Assembly (NCBI RefSeq): GCF_947258525.1
Contig: NZ_CAMYIP010000207.1
Coordinates: 1-38,112 of the forward strand
Length of the DNA stretch: 38,112 nt
Source: an uncultured Eudoraea sp.
Lineage (GTDB): Bacteria > Bacteroidota > Bacteroidia > Flavobacteriales > Flavobacteriaceae
Reading direction: 5' to 3'
Part shown: positions 25,149 to 32,480 of the stretch, piece by piece
How the letters are laid out: each line of letters starts with the position of its first letter
Numbering within the stretch: position 1 is the first letter of the stretch
Notes under the pieces: model-generated
What the model was told of the DNA's origin: nothing
The model's input: the letters and a program-made list of their open reading frames with translations, nothing else
Databases searched by the model: none
Program-made: the position numbers and the translations under genes

Positions 25149-25610
25149 TTAATTATTAAAATTCTTTTTAAGTCTATCCAGATCTCTCTTATTGTCCCTA
25201 TCCTTTATACTTTCGCGCTTATCATAAAGTTTCTTTCCTTTAGCCAAAACGATTTTAAGTTTTGCCAATCCCTTGTCATTGACAAAAAGGTTTATAGGAA
25301 TAATGGTAAGCCCGGTATTTTTTACTTCTTTTTCCAGTTTTTTTAATTCTTGCTTTTTTAACAGAAGTTTCCGTGCAGCTTTGGGTTTGTGACTAAAGTG
25401 AGTGGCATGAGAATATTCATCAATTTGCATATTTATTACAAAAAGTTCTCCCTGTTCATTGAATTCACAAAAACTTTCCGTGATTGAAGCCTTTCCCAGT
25501 CGAATAGATTTTATTTCGGACCCTGAAAGTACAATTCCTGCTATGTAGGTATCCAGGAATTCGTATTCGAAACGAGCTTTTTTGTTTTTTATGTTTATTG
25601 CTTTCTGCAT
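25149..25610 (-). CDS. smpB: SsrA-binding protein SmpB
   Basis: SmpB binds tmRNA and brings it to stalled ribosomes for rescue and peptide tagging. The ATG at 25610 gives MQKAINIKNKKARFEYEFLD, the normal opening; extension to the TTG at 25631 would run through the predicted promoter. Core motifs are YIAGIVLSGSEIKSIRLGKA, SFCEFNEQGELFVINMQIDE, RKLLLKKQELKKLEKEV, GLTIIPINLFVNDKGLAKL and the C-terminal basic tail KGKKLYDKRESIKDRD. About 153 residues, as usual. The tmRNA gene itself is not in this window. Confidence 0.96.
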   Translation of the reverse strand: MQKAINIKNKKARFEYEFLDTYIAGIVLSGSEIKSIRLGKASITESFCEFNEQGELFVINMQIDEYSHATHFSHKPKAARKLLLKKQELKKLEKEVKNTGLTIIPINLFVNDKGLAKLKIVLAKGKKLYDKRESIKDRDNKRDLDRLKKNFNN

Positions 25611-25616
25611 AAGTAA

Positions 25617-25624
25617 CAAAAGTA
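25617..25624 (-). promoter_or_regulatory. Putative -7 element directly before smpB
   Basis: The minus strand reads TACTTTTG, an exact TAnnTTTG, six bases before the smpB ATG. Transcription from it would start within a few bases of the start codon. No clear upstream TTG partner is visible. Confidence 0.4.
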
Positions 25625-25663
25625 AGAACAAATACCAGAGTACTATACACTGGAAATTGAATT

Positions 25664-25671
25664 TATTTTTG
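25664..25671 (+). promoter_or_regulatory. Putative -7 element of the DUF6503 lipoprotein gene
   Basis: TATTTTTG matches TAnnTTTG and lies about 50 bases before the ATG at 25723. Together with the element at 25617 it forms a divergent promoter pair. No TTG partner is evident. Confidence 0.35.
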
Positions 25672-25722
25672 TGAAAAGTGTAAAGAAATCAAGACTTTTA
25701 CGTTTACTATTAAAACTATTAA

Positions 25723-26472
25723 ATGTTTAGATTTTCACTTATTCTTATCTTTCTCGCAATTGTTGGTTGCAGAAATAACAATTCTGATCTTATGCCTGTC
25801 CAGGATATCGTAGACAAGTCTATAGAAGTATCCGGGGGTAATCGTTACAGATCTTGCAATATATCCTTTACTTTTAGGGATATCAGATATGAAATGAATA
25901 ATACCAAAGACAGAAAAATTTTAAAACGAATTATCAAAAAAGATTCAACTGAGATATTGGACATCCTTAAGCATAATGGTTTTGAAAGATTCATTAATGG
26001 CAAGCTTGTAAATGTAGCCGACTCAATGGCGATTAAATATTCAAACTCAATAAACTCTGTTCATTATTTTGCTTATCTCCCTTATGGCTTAAATGATCCG
26101 GCAGTAAACAAAAAACTTCTGGGTGAAACACAAATAGGGGGTAATCAGTACTACAAAGTTGAGGTCACTTTCGATGAAGAGGATGGAGGTGAGGATTTTG
26201 AAGATGTATATATATACTGGTTTAATAAAGAGACGTTTAAACCAGATTACTTAGCGTATCAATTTAATACTAATGGTGGTGGATCCAGATTCCGTGAGGC
26301 ATTTAATGAACAAATAATAAATGGAATACGGTTTGTTGATTATAACAATTATAAAGCCACAGATAATATTTCAGTGTATAAGCTGGAAGCTCTTTTTAAA
26401 TCGAAAAAATTAGAACTTCTATCCACAATCCGATTGGAAGATATAACAGTTAATCCGGACAATTGCAATTAA
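25723..26472 (+). CDS. DUF6503-type outer-membrane lipoprotein
   Basis: A 249-residue lipoprotein with signal peptide MFRFSLILIFLAIVGC (lipobox Cys16). The sequence pattern matches the Bacteroidota DUF6503 family, which I recall as LolA/LppX-like in fold; function is unknown. Family-like segments are DIVDKSIEVSGGNRYRSCNI at the N-terminus, FTFRDIRYEM, PYGLNDPAVNKKLLGE, YYKVEVTFDEEDGGEDFEDV, YIYWFNKETFKPDYLAYQF and INGIRFVDYNNYK. The 3' end overlaps the convergent histidine-phosphatase gene by 23 bases. It is a single gene divergent from smpB. Confidence 0.82.
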   Translation: MFRFSLILIFLAIVGCRNNNSDLMPVQDIVDKSIEVSGGNRYRSCNISFTFRDIRYEMNNTKDRKILKRIIKKDSTEILDILKHNGFERFINGKLVNVADSMAIKYSNSINSVHYFAYLPYGLNDPAVNKKLLGETQIGGNQYYKVEVTFDEEDGGEDFEDVYIYWFNKETFKPDYLAYQFNTNGGGSRFREAFNEQIINGIRFVDYNNYKATDNISVYKLEALFKSKKLELLSTIRLEDITVNPDNCN

Positions 26473-26995
26473 AGTGCAGACGATTGCTAGTGGTATTTTT
26501 CCCCGTTACCTGAACAATAAAAAGGCTGCCATTGTCATAATCATCCATGGAGTCATATTTCTCTTCTCCAAGCATTTTATTTACAAATTCAGGTGTGGAA
26601 TTACTATGTCCCACTACAAGTACTTTTTTGCCTAAATTATCTATCTTGAATTGTTCGATATCAATATCAGACGGGTCATAATATTGGACCGTTATATCCT
26701 TTTTAACAGAGGTGGGAGCTGCTGTCATGGTTGTGCGCTCGTAATCTGTTGAATATATGGCATCCAGCTCAACATCATTCAATATTTCAGCCCAGTGCAT
26801 GGCCCTACCAAGTCCTTTTTGACTTAGTTCAGGATCGATGTCTTCTGAATCACTTCTGATCTTTTCTGCATGTCTTATAAAATAATAAGTAGAAACAGCC
26901 GGCTCAACATAGGCTTCTGATAATTTTTGATCATCTTTGCAAGAGATTAGGCCTGTTAATATAATGGCAAAAATGAGAAGTTTAACTGTTTTCAT
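26450..26995 (-). CDS. Histidine phosphatase family lipoprotein
   Basis: A 181-residue member of the histidine phosphatase (phosphoglycerate mutase-like) superfamily. It begins with a lipoprotein signal (MKTVKLLIFAIILTGLISC, Cys19), so it is exported and lipid-anchored. The catalytic motif is YYFIRHAEK with nucleophile His42, SDYERTTMTA-like STDYERTTMTAA supplies the second arginine, and the second histidine is in VLVVGHSNSTPEFV. The substrate cannot be told. The last 23 bases overlap the end of the convergent DUF6503 gene, so both stops lie inside the other gene. Confidence 0.87.
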   Translation of the reverse strand: MKTVKLLIFAIILTGLISCKDDQKLSEAYVEPAVSTYYFIRHAEKIRSDSEDIDPELSQKGLGRAMHWAEILNDVELDAIYSTDYERTTMTAAPTSVKKDITVQYYDPSDIDIEQFKIDNLGKKVLVVGHSNSTPEFVNKMLGEEKYDSMDDYDNGSLFIVQVTGKNTTSNRLHFNCNCPD

Positions 26996-27086
26996 ACGGG
27001 ATTGGTTTGAATAATTTTAAAGTATGCTCTAATTTAACTGAAATTCGGTGAAATTAGTATGTTAATCCTTTGTTTTTTCTATTGTT

Positions 27087-28478
27087 ATGCTGAATAGAAT
27101 TCTCTTTATTTTTTTGGTTTTGACCGTGCTGTATGTAAATTCTCAGCAGCCGGAATTACCCTATGATTTCAGACAGCACAATCTTACTGAATTTAATAGT
27201 AGTTTATTAAGTCCGGTGTTTTCGTTGGATCGGAATGATCCACAGTCGGTAGCTTTATGGACCAGATGGCAATGGCAAGGCATTGATGCCAATCCCACAA
27301 CTTTATTTTTTAATTATACTCGGAAGTTAAACGAGGAATCTGCCATAGGAGGGGGATTCCTGCAGCATAATACCGGAGTATTTGTGAATAAAGGAGGAGT
27401 ACTAAATTATGCGTATAGATTTGTATTGAATCCGTCAACTCAAATAACTCTTGGGGTTAATGTTATTGGCTATCAACGAGAACTTGCGGAGGATTTTATT
27501 TTGGACCCGGATTTTGATTTCCCGCAGTTTCAGGAAAAAAGTAATTTTATTCTTCAAATAGCACCTGCTGTAAGACTTCAATTAGATGCATTCAGTTTTG
27601 GTATCGCTATGGAGAACCTGGTAGATAGAAACTTTACAACCAATGAGAGTAATGCCAGTGCTGCGGGTTTAATTTATATGGGTCTGGCCAGTTACGATTT
27701 CCCGATAACTGTTTTTGGTGATACATCTTCTTCGTATATAAGACCTAGTCTTTACTATAAGCGATTGCCAAATTTTGATAATCAAATAGGGTTTAACACC
27801 TTTTTTTCTACCCCAAAATTCTGGGCACAAGCCGGATATAATAGCTTTTACGGCATTTCTACCGGGGTAGGGGGACGCTTTTTTAAAAAGTTATCTCTTG
27901 GGGCTTTGGTTGAATTTGGAACAAGCAGTGATCTTAAGGGAGAGGATCCAAGTTTTGAAATTGTTACTGCCTTTAGTTTTGGCAAACAAGTCTTTGAAGT
28001 TGAAGAATTAACAACGGAAGATGAACTTGAAGAAGAACCGGCTAAGGATGAACTCATGTTAGAGGAAGAAAGACAAAGAGAAATTGATTCTTTGGCAGCA
28101 GTTAAGGCGGCAGAGTTACTAGCACTGGAGCAATTACAGAATCAGAAGAGGAAAGATTCCATTGCAGCTCTAAATAAACAAATTGAATTATCCAAAGAAC
28201 GAGAGTTAGCCGAACAAAAGAGAAAAGATTCTATCGCTAAAGCTAATGAGGCAGTGGCGATTGCACTCTTAAAAGAGCAACAGGAGAAAAGAAGAAGGGA
28301 CTCATTAAACGCTGTTAAACAGGCAGAAGTTTTGGCAGAGGTTAATAAACTTAAGGAACAGAAGAAACAGGATTCCATTAATAGAGCGCTGGAAAAAGAA
28401 AAAGCCAAAGAAGAAGCAGTAGAAATCCTTCTATCGGGCGAAGAACAAATACAATTACGTGTATTTGAACAGATATGA
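27087..28478 (+). CDS. PorP/SprF-like outer-membrane protein with coiled-coil extension, apparently frameshifted at the 3' end
   Basis: Residues 1-20 are a signal peptide (ILFIFLVLTVLYVNSQQ). Residues to about 300 form a beta-barrel-like PorP/SprF domain (QHNLTEFNSSLLSPVFSLDR, NYTRKLNEESAIGGGFLQHN, INVIGYQ-like NVIGYQRELAEDF, and a late KLSLGALVEFGTSSDLKG). PorP/SprF proteins work with type IX secretion and gliding machinery. An acidic linker (residues 303-325) leads to a charged helical extension with a 24-residue repeat. The frame ends with IQLRVFEQI, but a better continuation lies in the next frame (see the tail at 28423-28569), so the true protein was probably about 30 residues longer. 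The sequence here is either a mutation or an error. Confidence 0.85.
   Translation: MLNRILFIFLVLTVLYVNSQQPELPYDFRQHNLTEFNSSLLSPVFSLDRNDPQSVALWTRWQWQGIDANPTTLFFNYTRKLNEESAIGGGFLQHNTGVFVNKGGVLNYAYRFVLNPSTQITLGVNVIGYQRELAEDFILDPDFDFPQFQEKSNFILQIAPAVRLQLDAFSFGIAMENLVDRNFTTNESNASAAGLIYMGLASYDFPITVFGDTSSSYIRPSLYYKRLPNFDNQIGFNTFFSTPKFWAQAGYNSFYGISTGVGGRFFKKLSLGALVEFGTSSDLKGEDPSFEIVTAFSFGKQVFEVEELTTEDELEEEPAKDELMLEEERQREIDSLAAVKAAELLALEQLQNQKRKDSIAALNKQIELSKERELAEQKRKDSIAKANEAVAIALLKEQQEKRRRDSLNAVKQAEVLAEVNKLKEQKKQDSINRALEKEKAKEEAVEILLSGEEQIQLRVFEQI
28062..28433 (+). repeat. Five-fold 24-residue repeat in the PorP/SprF-like protein
   Basis: In the C-terminal extension a (K/R)-(K/R/Q)-x-DS-(I/L) motif recurs at residues 334, 357, 381, 405 and 429, that is every 23 or 24 residues (about 72 bases). 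Examples are KRKDSIAALNKQ, KRKDSIAKANEA, KRRRDSLNAVKQ and KKQDSINRALEK. The DNA copies differ in many positions, so the repeat is old and held at protein level. Confidence 0.7.
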
Positions 28479-28569
28479 TACAATGCAAGAAGCGAGAAAA
28501 GCAAGGGATTCAAAATACGGCGGACGTTATGAAGGAAAAACCTGGATTTATAGGGTCCTGAGTAAGTAA
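28423..28569 (+). pseudogene. Out-of-frame C-terminal tail of the PorP/SprF-like gene
   Basis: The frame one base ahead of the main gene is open from 28423 to a TAA at 28567-28569. It reads AKNKYNYVYLNRYDTMQEA and then RKARDSKYGGRYEGKTWIYR, ending VLSK. This has the look of the last part of a SPOR-like domain, a common C-terminal module in Bacteroidota envelope proteins, whereas the in-frame end (IQLRVFEQI) does not. The upstream stop at 28420-28422 and the main-frame stop near 28476 bracket the place where the frames must join, so one base lost or two gained there would restore one protein. Confidence 0.6.
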
Positions 28570-28573
28570 GCTA

Positions 28574-29170
28574 TTATTTTTTAATTTCTTTTTTCACAAG
28601 AACATCGAGGTACGCCACTGTGTTAATGAGATATTTTCTGTCACTGGCAATTGTTGCCATAGCTATTGCTCCCTGAATCATAGTGTATAACTGTTTTGCA
28701 AATTGCAAAGGAGTAACAGGTAGTTTAATCTCATTATTCTTTACCCCATTTTCTAAAACCAAAGCAATTTTTCCTTCAATGGTACGTAGGGTTTCATTGG
28801 CTGCAGACTTTAGCGGAGCATTGTTATTGTTGGCATCTACCCCAACATTTAATATGGGGCAACCGCCCATACTTGCCGTGAATTTATTATAATGGCGATA
28901 AAAATCAGTAAGGGAAAATAGTTTTTGCAGTGCCGTACCTTCGATATTCAATTTGTCGTCAATTGCTTTTAGTAGTAAAGTACTGTTAAATTGAAAAGCG
29001 GCGAGCGCAAGGGCTTCTTTATTTTCAAAATTACCATATAATGCTCCTTTTGTAAGACCTGTTGCTTCTGTAAGGTCATTCATGCTGGTACCCACATAAC
29101 CGTGTTTATTAAAGATGGGGGCTACAGTCTCAATAATGTATGCTGTAGTTCGCTCAGCTTTGGTTGGCAT
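28574..29170 (-). CDS. TetR/AcrR family transcriptional regulator
   Basis: A 198-residue TetR-type repressor. The N-terminal helix-turn-helix is TTAYIIETVAPIFNKHGYVG and SMNDLTEATGLTKGALYGNF followed by ENKEALALAAF. The ligand-binding half contains GGCPILNVGVDANNNNAPL, a motif of a TetR subgroup with that C-terminal domain; the ligand is not known. The gene runs alone and ends five bases from the tail of the PorP-like gene. A palindrome at 29206-29219 lies 36 bases upstream and may be its own operator. No divergent target gene is adjacent: the upstream neighbour clpB runs the same way and has its own terminator. Confidence 0.9.
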   Translation of the reverse strand: MPTKAERTTAYIIETVAPIFNKHGYVGTSMNDLTEATGLTKGALYGNFENKEALALAAFQFNSTLLLKAIDDKLNIEGTALQKLFSLTDFYRHYNKFTASMGGCPILNVGVDANNNNAPLKSAANETLRTIEGKIALVLENGVKNNEIKLPVTPLQFAKQLYTMIQGAIAMATIASDRKYLINTVAYLDVLVKKEIKK

Positions 29171-29205
29171 ATGACTTCATTTTTTTACGAAGATAAAAAA
29201 TCTAT

Positions 29206-29219
29206 ATACTGTATGGTAT
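29206..29219. promoter_or_regulatory. Candidate TetR operator
   Basis: An imperfect palindrome ATACTGTATGGTAT with perfect ATAC/GTAT arms lies upstream of the TetR gene in an AT-rich stretch that should contain its promoter. Autoregulation by such a site is common in the family; here it is inference. Confidence 0.35.
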
Positions 29220-29232
29220 TTTAATTCATAAA

Positions 29233-29274
29233 AAAAAGTACCCTTTTACGATGTACATCGAAAGGGTACTTTTT
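29233..29274 (-). terminator. Terminator after clpB with nested palindrome
   Basis: A perfect 14-bp stem, AAAAAGTACCCTTT (29233-29246) and AAAGGGTACTTTTT (29261-29274). On the minus strand it follows clpB and ends in a run of T. The 14-base loop contains a second perfect palindrome CGATGTACATCG (29249-29260). Confidence 0.8.
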
Positions 29275-29289
29275 AAAACATCAATAAAA

Positions 29290-31890
29290 CTAATTGACTA
29301 GTTCATTTTGATTTCTGAATACGAGCTTATCGTTAAATGAATCTATCAGCACAATACTATCTGCCTTTACTTTTCCACTAAGTAATTCTTTAGAGAGGCT
29401 GTTTAGCACTTCTTTTTGAATAACTCGTTTTATTGGCCTGGCCCCGTATTGCGGATCATAACCACGTTCGGCAAGATGTGAAATAGCTTCTTCTGTGGCG
29501 TCAATAGTTATATGCTGTTTTAAAAGCATTTTCTTAAGCTGTTCAAGTTGCAATTCAACAATAAGTCTGATATCCTCCTTATTTAGAGGGGTAAACATGA
29601 TAATATCATCAATCCTGTTGAGGAATTCAGGGCGAATGGTCTTTCTAAGAAGTCCAAGAACCTCAACTCTGGCAGACTCCATAGCGGAATAAATGTCCTC
29701 TAAAACTTCAAACTTTTCCTGTATAATATGGCTCCCCATATTACTGGTCATTATGATAATAGTATTTTTGAAGTCGGCAACTCTTCCCTTGTTATCTGTA
29801 AGCCTTCCTTCATCAAGTACCTGCAATAGGATATTAAATGTATCCGGATGCGCTTTTTCTATCTCGTCTAAAAGAATGACAGAATAAGGTTTGCGGCGCA
29901 CTGCCTCCGTAAGTTGACCACCTTCATCATAACCGATGTATCCGGGAGGTGCCCCTACCAATCTGCTAACTGAGTGACGCTCCTGATATTCGCTCATATC
30001 AATTCTGGTTAAAGCATTTTCATCATCAAACAGGTAAGCTGCCAAAGTTTTTGCGAGTTCCGTTTTTCCTACTCCGGTAGTACCCAGGAACAGGAACGAG
30101 CCAATAGGACGTTTGGCATCCTGCAATCCGGCCCTGCTTCTTCTGATAGCATCAGATACGGCTTGAATAGCCTCATCCTGGCCCACAACACGTTTGTGTA
30201 ATACATCTTCCAGATTCAAAAGTTTTTCGCGTTCACTTTGTAGCATCTTAGTTACCGGAATACCTGTCCATTTAGCAACAACTTCAGCAATATCATCCGT
30301 AGTCACTTCTTCTTTTATCAGAGTTCCTTTTTTCTGCTCCTGGGCAAGATCCTCTTGAAGAGATTCTAATCTCTCATTAGCTTCTTTTATTTTTCCATAG
30401 CGCAATTCGGCTACTTTGCCATAGTCGCCATTACGTTCAGCTCTTTCGGCTTCCTGTTTAAAATTTTCAATATCCAGTTTCGTTTTTTGGATATTCTCAA
30501 TCACTGTTTTTTCACTTTCCCATTTTGCGAAAATTTCGTTTCTTTCCTCTTTGAGATTTGCCAGATCTATATTGAGTAATTTGAGTTTCGCTTTATCATC
30601 TTCCCTTTTGATTGCTTCAATTTCAATCTCTAATTGCATTATCTTTCTGTCCAATACGTCTAATTCTTCAGGTTTGGAATTAATTTCCATACGAAGTTTA
30701 GAAGCAGCCTCGTCCATTAAATCAATAGCTTTATCAGGTAAAAATCTATTGGTTATATATCGCTGTGATAATTCTACAGCAGAAATAACAGCTTCGTCCA
30801 TAATTCTAACTTTATGGTGCGATTCATACTTTTCTTTAATTCCCCGCAAAATTGAAATAGCACTTTCTGTGTCGGGCTCGTCAACGGTTACTTTCTGAAA
30901 TCTTCGTTCCAGTGCTTTGTCCTTTTCAAAGTATTTTTGGTATTCATCCAATGTTGTAGCGCCTATAGCTCGCAAATCTCCTCTTGCCAAGGCCGGTTTT
31001 AGAATATTTGCGGCATCCATGGCTCCTTGTCCGCCACCGGCACCAACAAGGGTATGTATTTCGTCTATAAAAAGTACAATGTCTCCATCTGATTCCGTAA
31101 CTTCTTTAATTACGGCTTTTAGTCGTTCCTCAAATTCCCCCTTGTATTTGGCACCTGCTATAAGCGCTCCCATATCAAGGGAATAAATGACCTTATCTTT
31201 TAAATTTTCCGGGATATCTCCCTGGACAATTCTATGCGCAAGCCCCTCTGCTATAGCGGTTTTACCCGTACCGGGTTCTCCAACCAGCATTGGGTTATTC
31301 TTGGTCCTTCTTGAAAGAATTTGAAGTATTCTTCTTATTTCTTCGTCTCGGCCTATAACTGGGTCGAGTTTGCCTTTATCGGCCAGGTCATTGAGGTTTC
31401 TTGCGTATTTGTTCAATGAATTATAAGTTTCTTCTGCGCTTTGTGAGGTTACTTTACCTCCTTTGCGCAACTCGTCAATCGCAGCCAGGAGACTTTTTTC
31501 CTGAATACCCTGATCTTTTAATATTCTCGATATTTTACTGTTGGATTTAAATAGAGCAACTATCAAATGTTCGATGGAAACATATTCATCCTCCATCTTT
31601 TTAGCAATTATATTGGCTTCGGTCAAGGTTTTACCCGCTTCTTTAGAAAACATAATTTCTCCGCCCGAGACCTTAGGTAAACTTTCCAGATCCTTTTCAA
31701 GTATTTGATTTACAAGAGAAATGTTAACATTTAATTTTTTTAAGATAAATGGGAGAACATTCTCATCAATCTCAGCGATTGCTTTATAAATATGCTCATT
31801 TTCAATTTGCGGATTCTCCATACCCTGTGCAAGCATTTGAGCCTGCTGTATGGCCTCCTGGGATTTTATGGTAAAATTATTGATGTTCAT
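29290..31890 (-). CDS. clpB: ATP-dependent chaperone ClpB
   Basis: ClpB is a hexameric AAA+ disaggregase that works with DnaK to rescue aggregated proteins. The 866-residue protein has an N-terminal Clp repeat domain ([18 protein letters not shown]), AAA domain 1 with Walker [16 protein letters not shown] and Walker [16 protein letters not shown], the coiled-coil middle domain (about residues 400-530) that separates ClpB from ClpA/ClpC, AAA domain 2 with [19 protein letters not shown] and [13 protein letters not shown], and the sensor segment [13 protein letters not shown]. Length is normal. It is divergent from ytxJ across a 165-base region holding several inverted repeats; I see no CIRCE element. 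Confidence 0.97.
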   Translation of the reverse strand: MNINNFTIKSQEAIQQAQMLAQGMENPQIENEHIYKAIAEIDENVLPFILKKLNVNISLVNQILEKDLESLPKVSGGEIMFSKEAGKTLTEANIIAKKMEDEYVSIEHLIVALFKSNSKISRILKDQGIQEKSLLAAIDELRKGGKVTSQSAEETYNSLNKYARNLNDLADKGKLDPVIGRDEEIRRILQILSRRTKNNPMLVGEPGTGKTAIAEGLAHRIVQGDIPENLKDKVIYSLDMGALIAGAKYKGEFEERLKAVIKEVTESDGDIVLFIDEIHTLVGAGGGQGAMDAANILKPALARGDLRAIGATTLDEYQKYFEKDKALERRFQKVTVDEPDTESAISILRGIKEKYESHHKVRIMDEAVISAVELSQRYITNRFLPDKAIDLMDEAASKLRMEINSKPEELDVLDRKIMQLEIEIEAIKREDDKAKLKLLNIDLANLKEERNEIFAKWESEKTVIENIQKTKLDIENFKQEAERAERNGDYGKVAELRYGKIKEANERLESLQEDLAQEQKKGTLIKEEVTTDDIAEVVAKWTGIPVTKMLQSEREKLLNLEDVLHKRVVGQDEAIQAVSDAIRRSRAGLQDAKRPIGSFLFLGTTGVGKTELAKTLAAYLFDDENALTRIDMSEYQERHSVSRLVGAPPGYIGYDEGGQLTEAVRRKPYSVILLDEIEKAHPDTFNILLQVLDEGRLTDNKGRVADFKNTIIIMTSNMGSHIIQEKFEVLEDIYSAMESARVEVLGLLRKTIRPEFLNRIDDIIMFTPLNKEDIRLIVELQLEQLKKMLLKQHITIDATEEAISHLAERGYDPQYGARPIKRVIQKEVLNSLSKELLSGKVKADSIVLIDSFNDKLVFRNQNELVN

Positions 31891-31970
31891 TATATATTTC
31901 TTTTCGAGTTAATGTTTAATTTTGAACTATGTAGGACAACAATCTTACCATGGCGAATAAACAGACAAAA

Positions 31971-32007
31971 TGTCGGTAAAACGACCTATTTATAGGACAT
32001 TTCGACA
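31971..32007. promoter_or_regulatory. Inverted-repeat cluster between clpB and ytxJ
   Basis: Three symmetrical elements overlap here: GTCG-GTAAAA-CGAC (31972-31985), CCTAT-tt-ATAGG (31985-31996) and outer TGTCG/CGACA arms (31971-31975 and 32003-32007). They sit in the shared upstream region of the divergent genes and may bind a stress regulator; no known consensus is matched. Confidence 0.35.
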
Positions 32008-32055
32008 GTTTGTAGGGAAATAAAATAAATCCGACTAATCGGCTATAACAGAAAT

Positions 32056-32451
32056 ATGGGAATATTTAATAACTTATTTAGTAGTAAAGACAGAAGTTCT
32101 GAAGAGAAGAAGGATCAACTGGAATGGATACCACTGACATCTGCGGATCAGCTCGTTGAGATTGAACAGAACTCTGCTAAAAGGCCTCAGATTATTTTTA
32201 AACACTCCACGACATGTGGAATAAGCAGTATGGTTCTCAGATCCTTTAAGAATTCATATACTCTTGAGGATAATCAGGCCGATCTGTATTTTTTGGATTT
32301 GCACAGATACAGGGAAGTTTCAAATGAAGTCGCAAACAGATTTAAGGTATACCACCAGTCCCCTCAAGTGTTAATTATCAAAAATGGTACTGCGGTGGCT
32401 AATGAATCACATGGAGGGATTACATCACTCGATTTATCCCGATATATATAA
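32056..32451 (+). CDS. ytxJ: Bacillithiol system redox-active protein YtxJ
   Basis: A 131-residue thioredoxin-like protein of the YtxJ family, linked to bacillithiol and thought to reduce mixed disulfides (monothiol bacilliredoxin-like). The N-terminus is a short charged extension (FNNLFSSKDRSSEEKKDQLE), then WIPLTSADQLVEIEQ, the active-site region IIFKHSTTCGISSMVLRSF with one cysteine, a DLYFLDLHRYREVSNEVANR strand-helix, and the cis-Pro-type SPQVLIIKNG and SHGGITSLDL. The divergent position from clpB fits a stress role. It ends one base before a strong terminator stem. Confidence 0.93.
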   Translation: MGIFNNLFSSKDRSSEEKKDQLEWIPLTSADQLVEIEQNSAKRPQIIFKHSTTCGISSMVLRSFKNSYTLEDNQADLYFLDLHRYREVSNEVANRFKVYHQSPQVLIIKNGTAVANESHGGITSLDLSRYI

Positions 32452-32452
32452 A

Positions 32453-32476
32453 AAAACCCCGAAAGTTCGGGGTTTT
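32453..32476. terminator. Bidirectional terminator after ytxJ
   Basis: A perfect 11-bp stem, AAAACCCCGAA (32453-32463) and TTCGGGGTTTT (32466-32476), with a two-base centre. It lies between convergent ytxJ and the lipoprotein gene ending at 32481, and A and T runs suit both strands. Confidence 0.85.
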
Positions 32477-32480
32477 AGTT

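Noticed and set aside
28390-28420. Programmed frameshift site in the PorP/SprF-like gene
   Set aside because: A-rich codons are present, but there is no recognisable slippery heptamer or stimulating structure, and the join must lie downstream of the stop at 28420-28422. Mutation or error is simpler.
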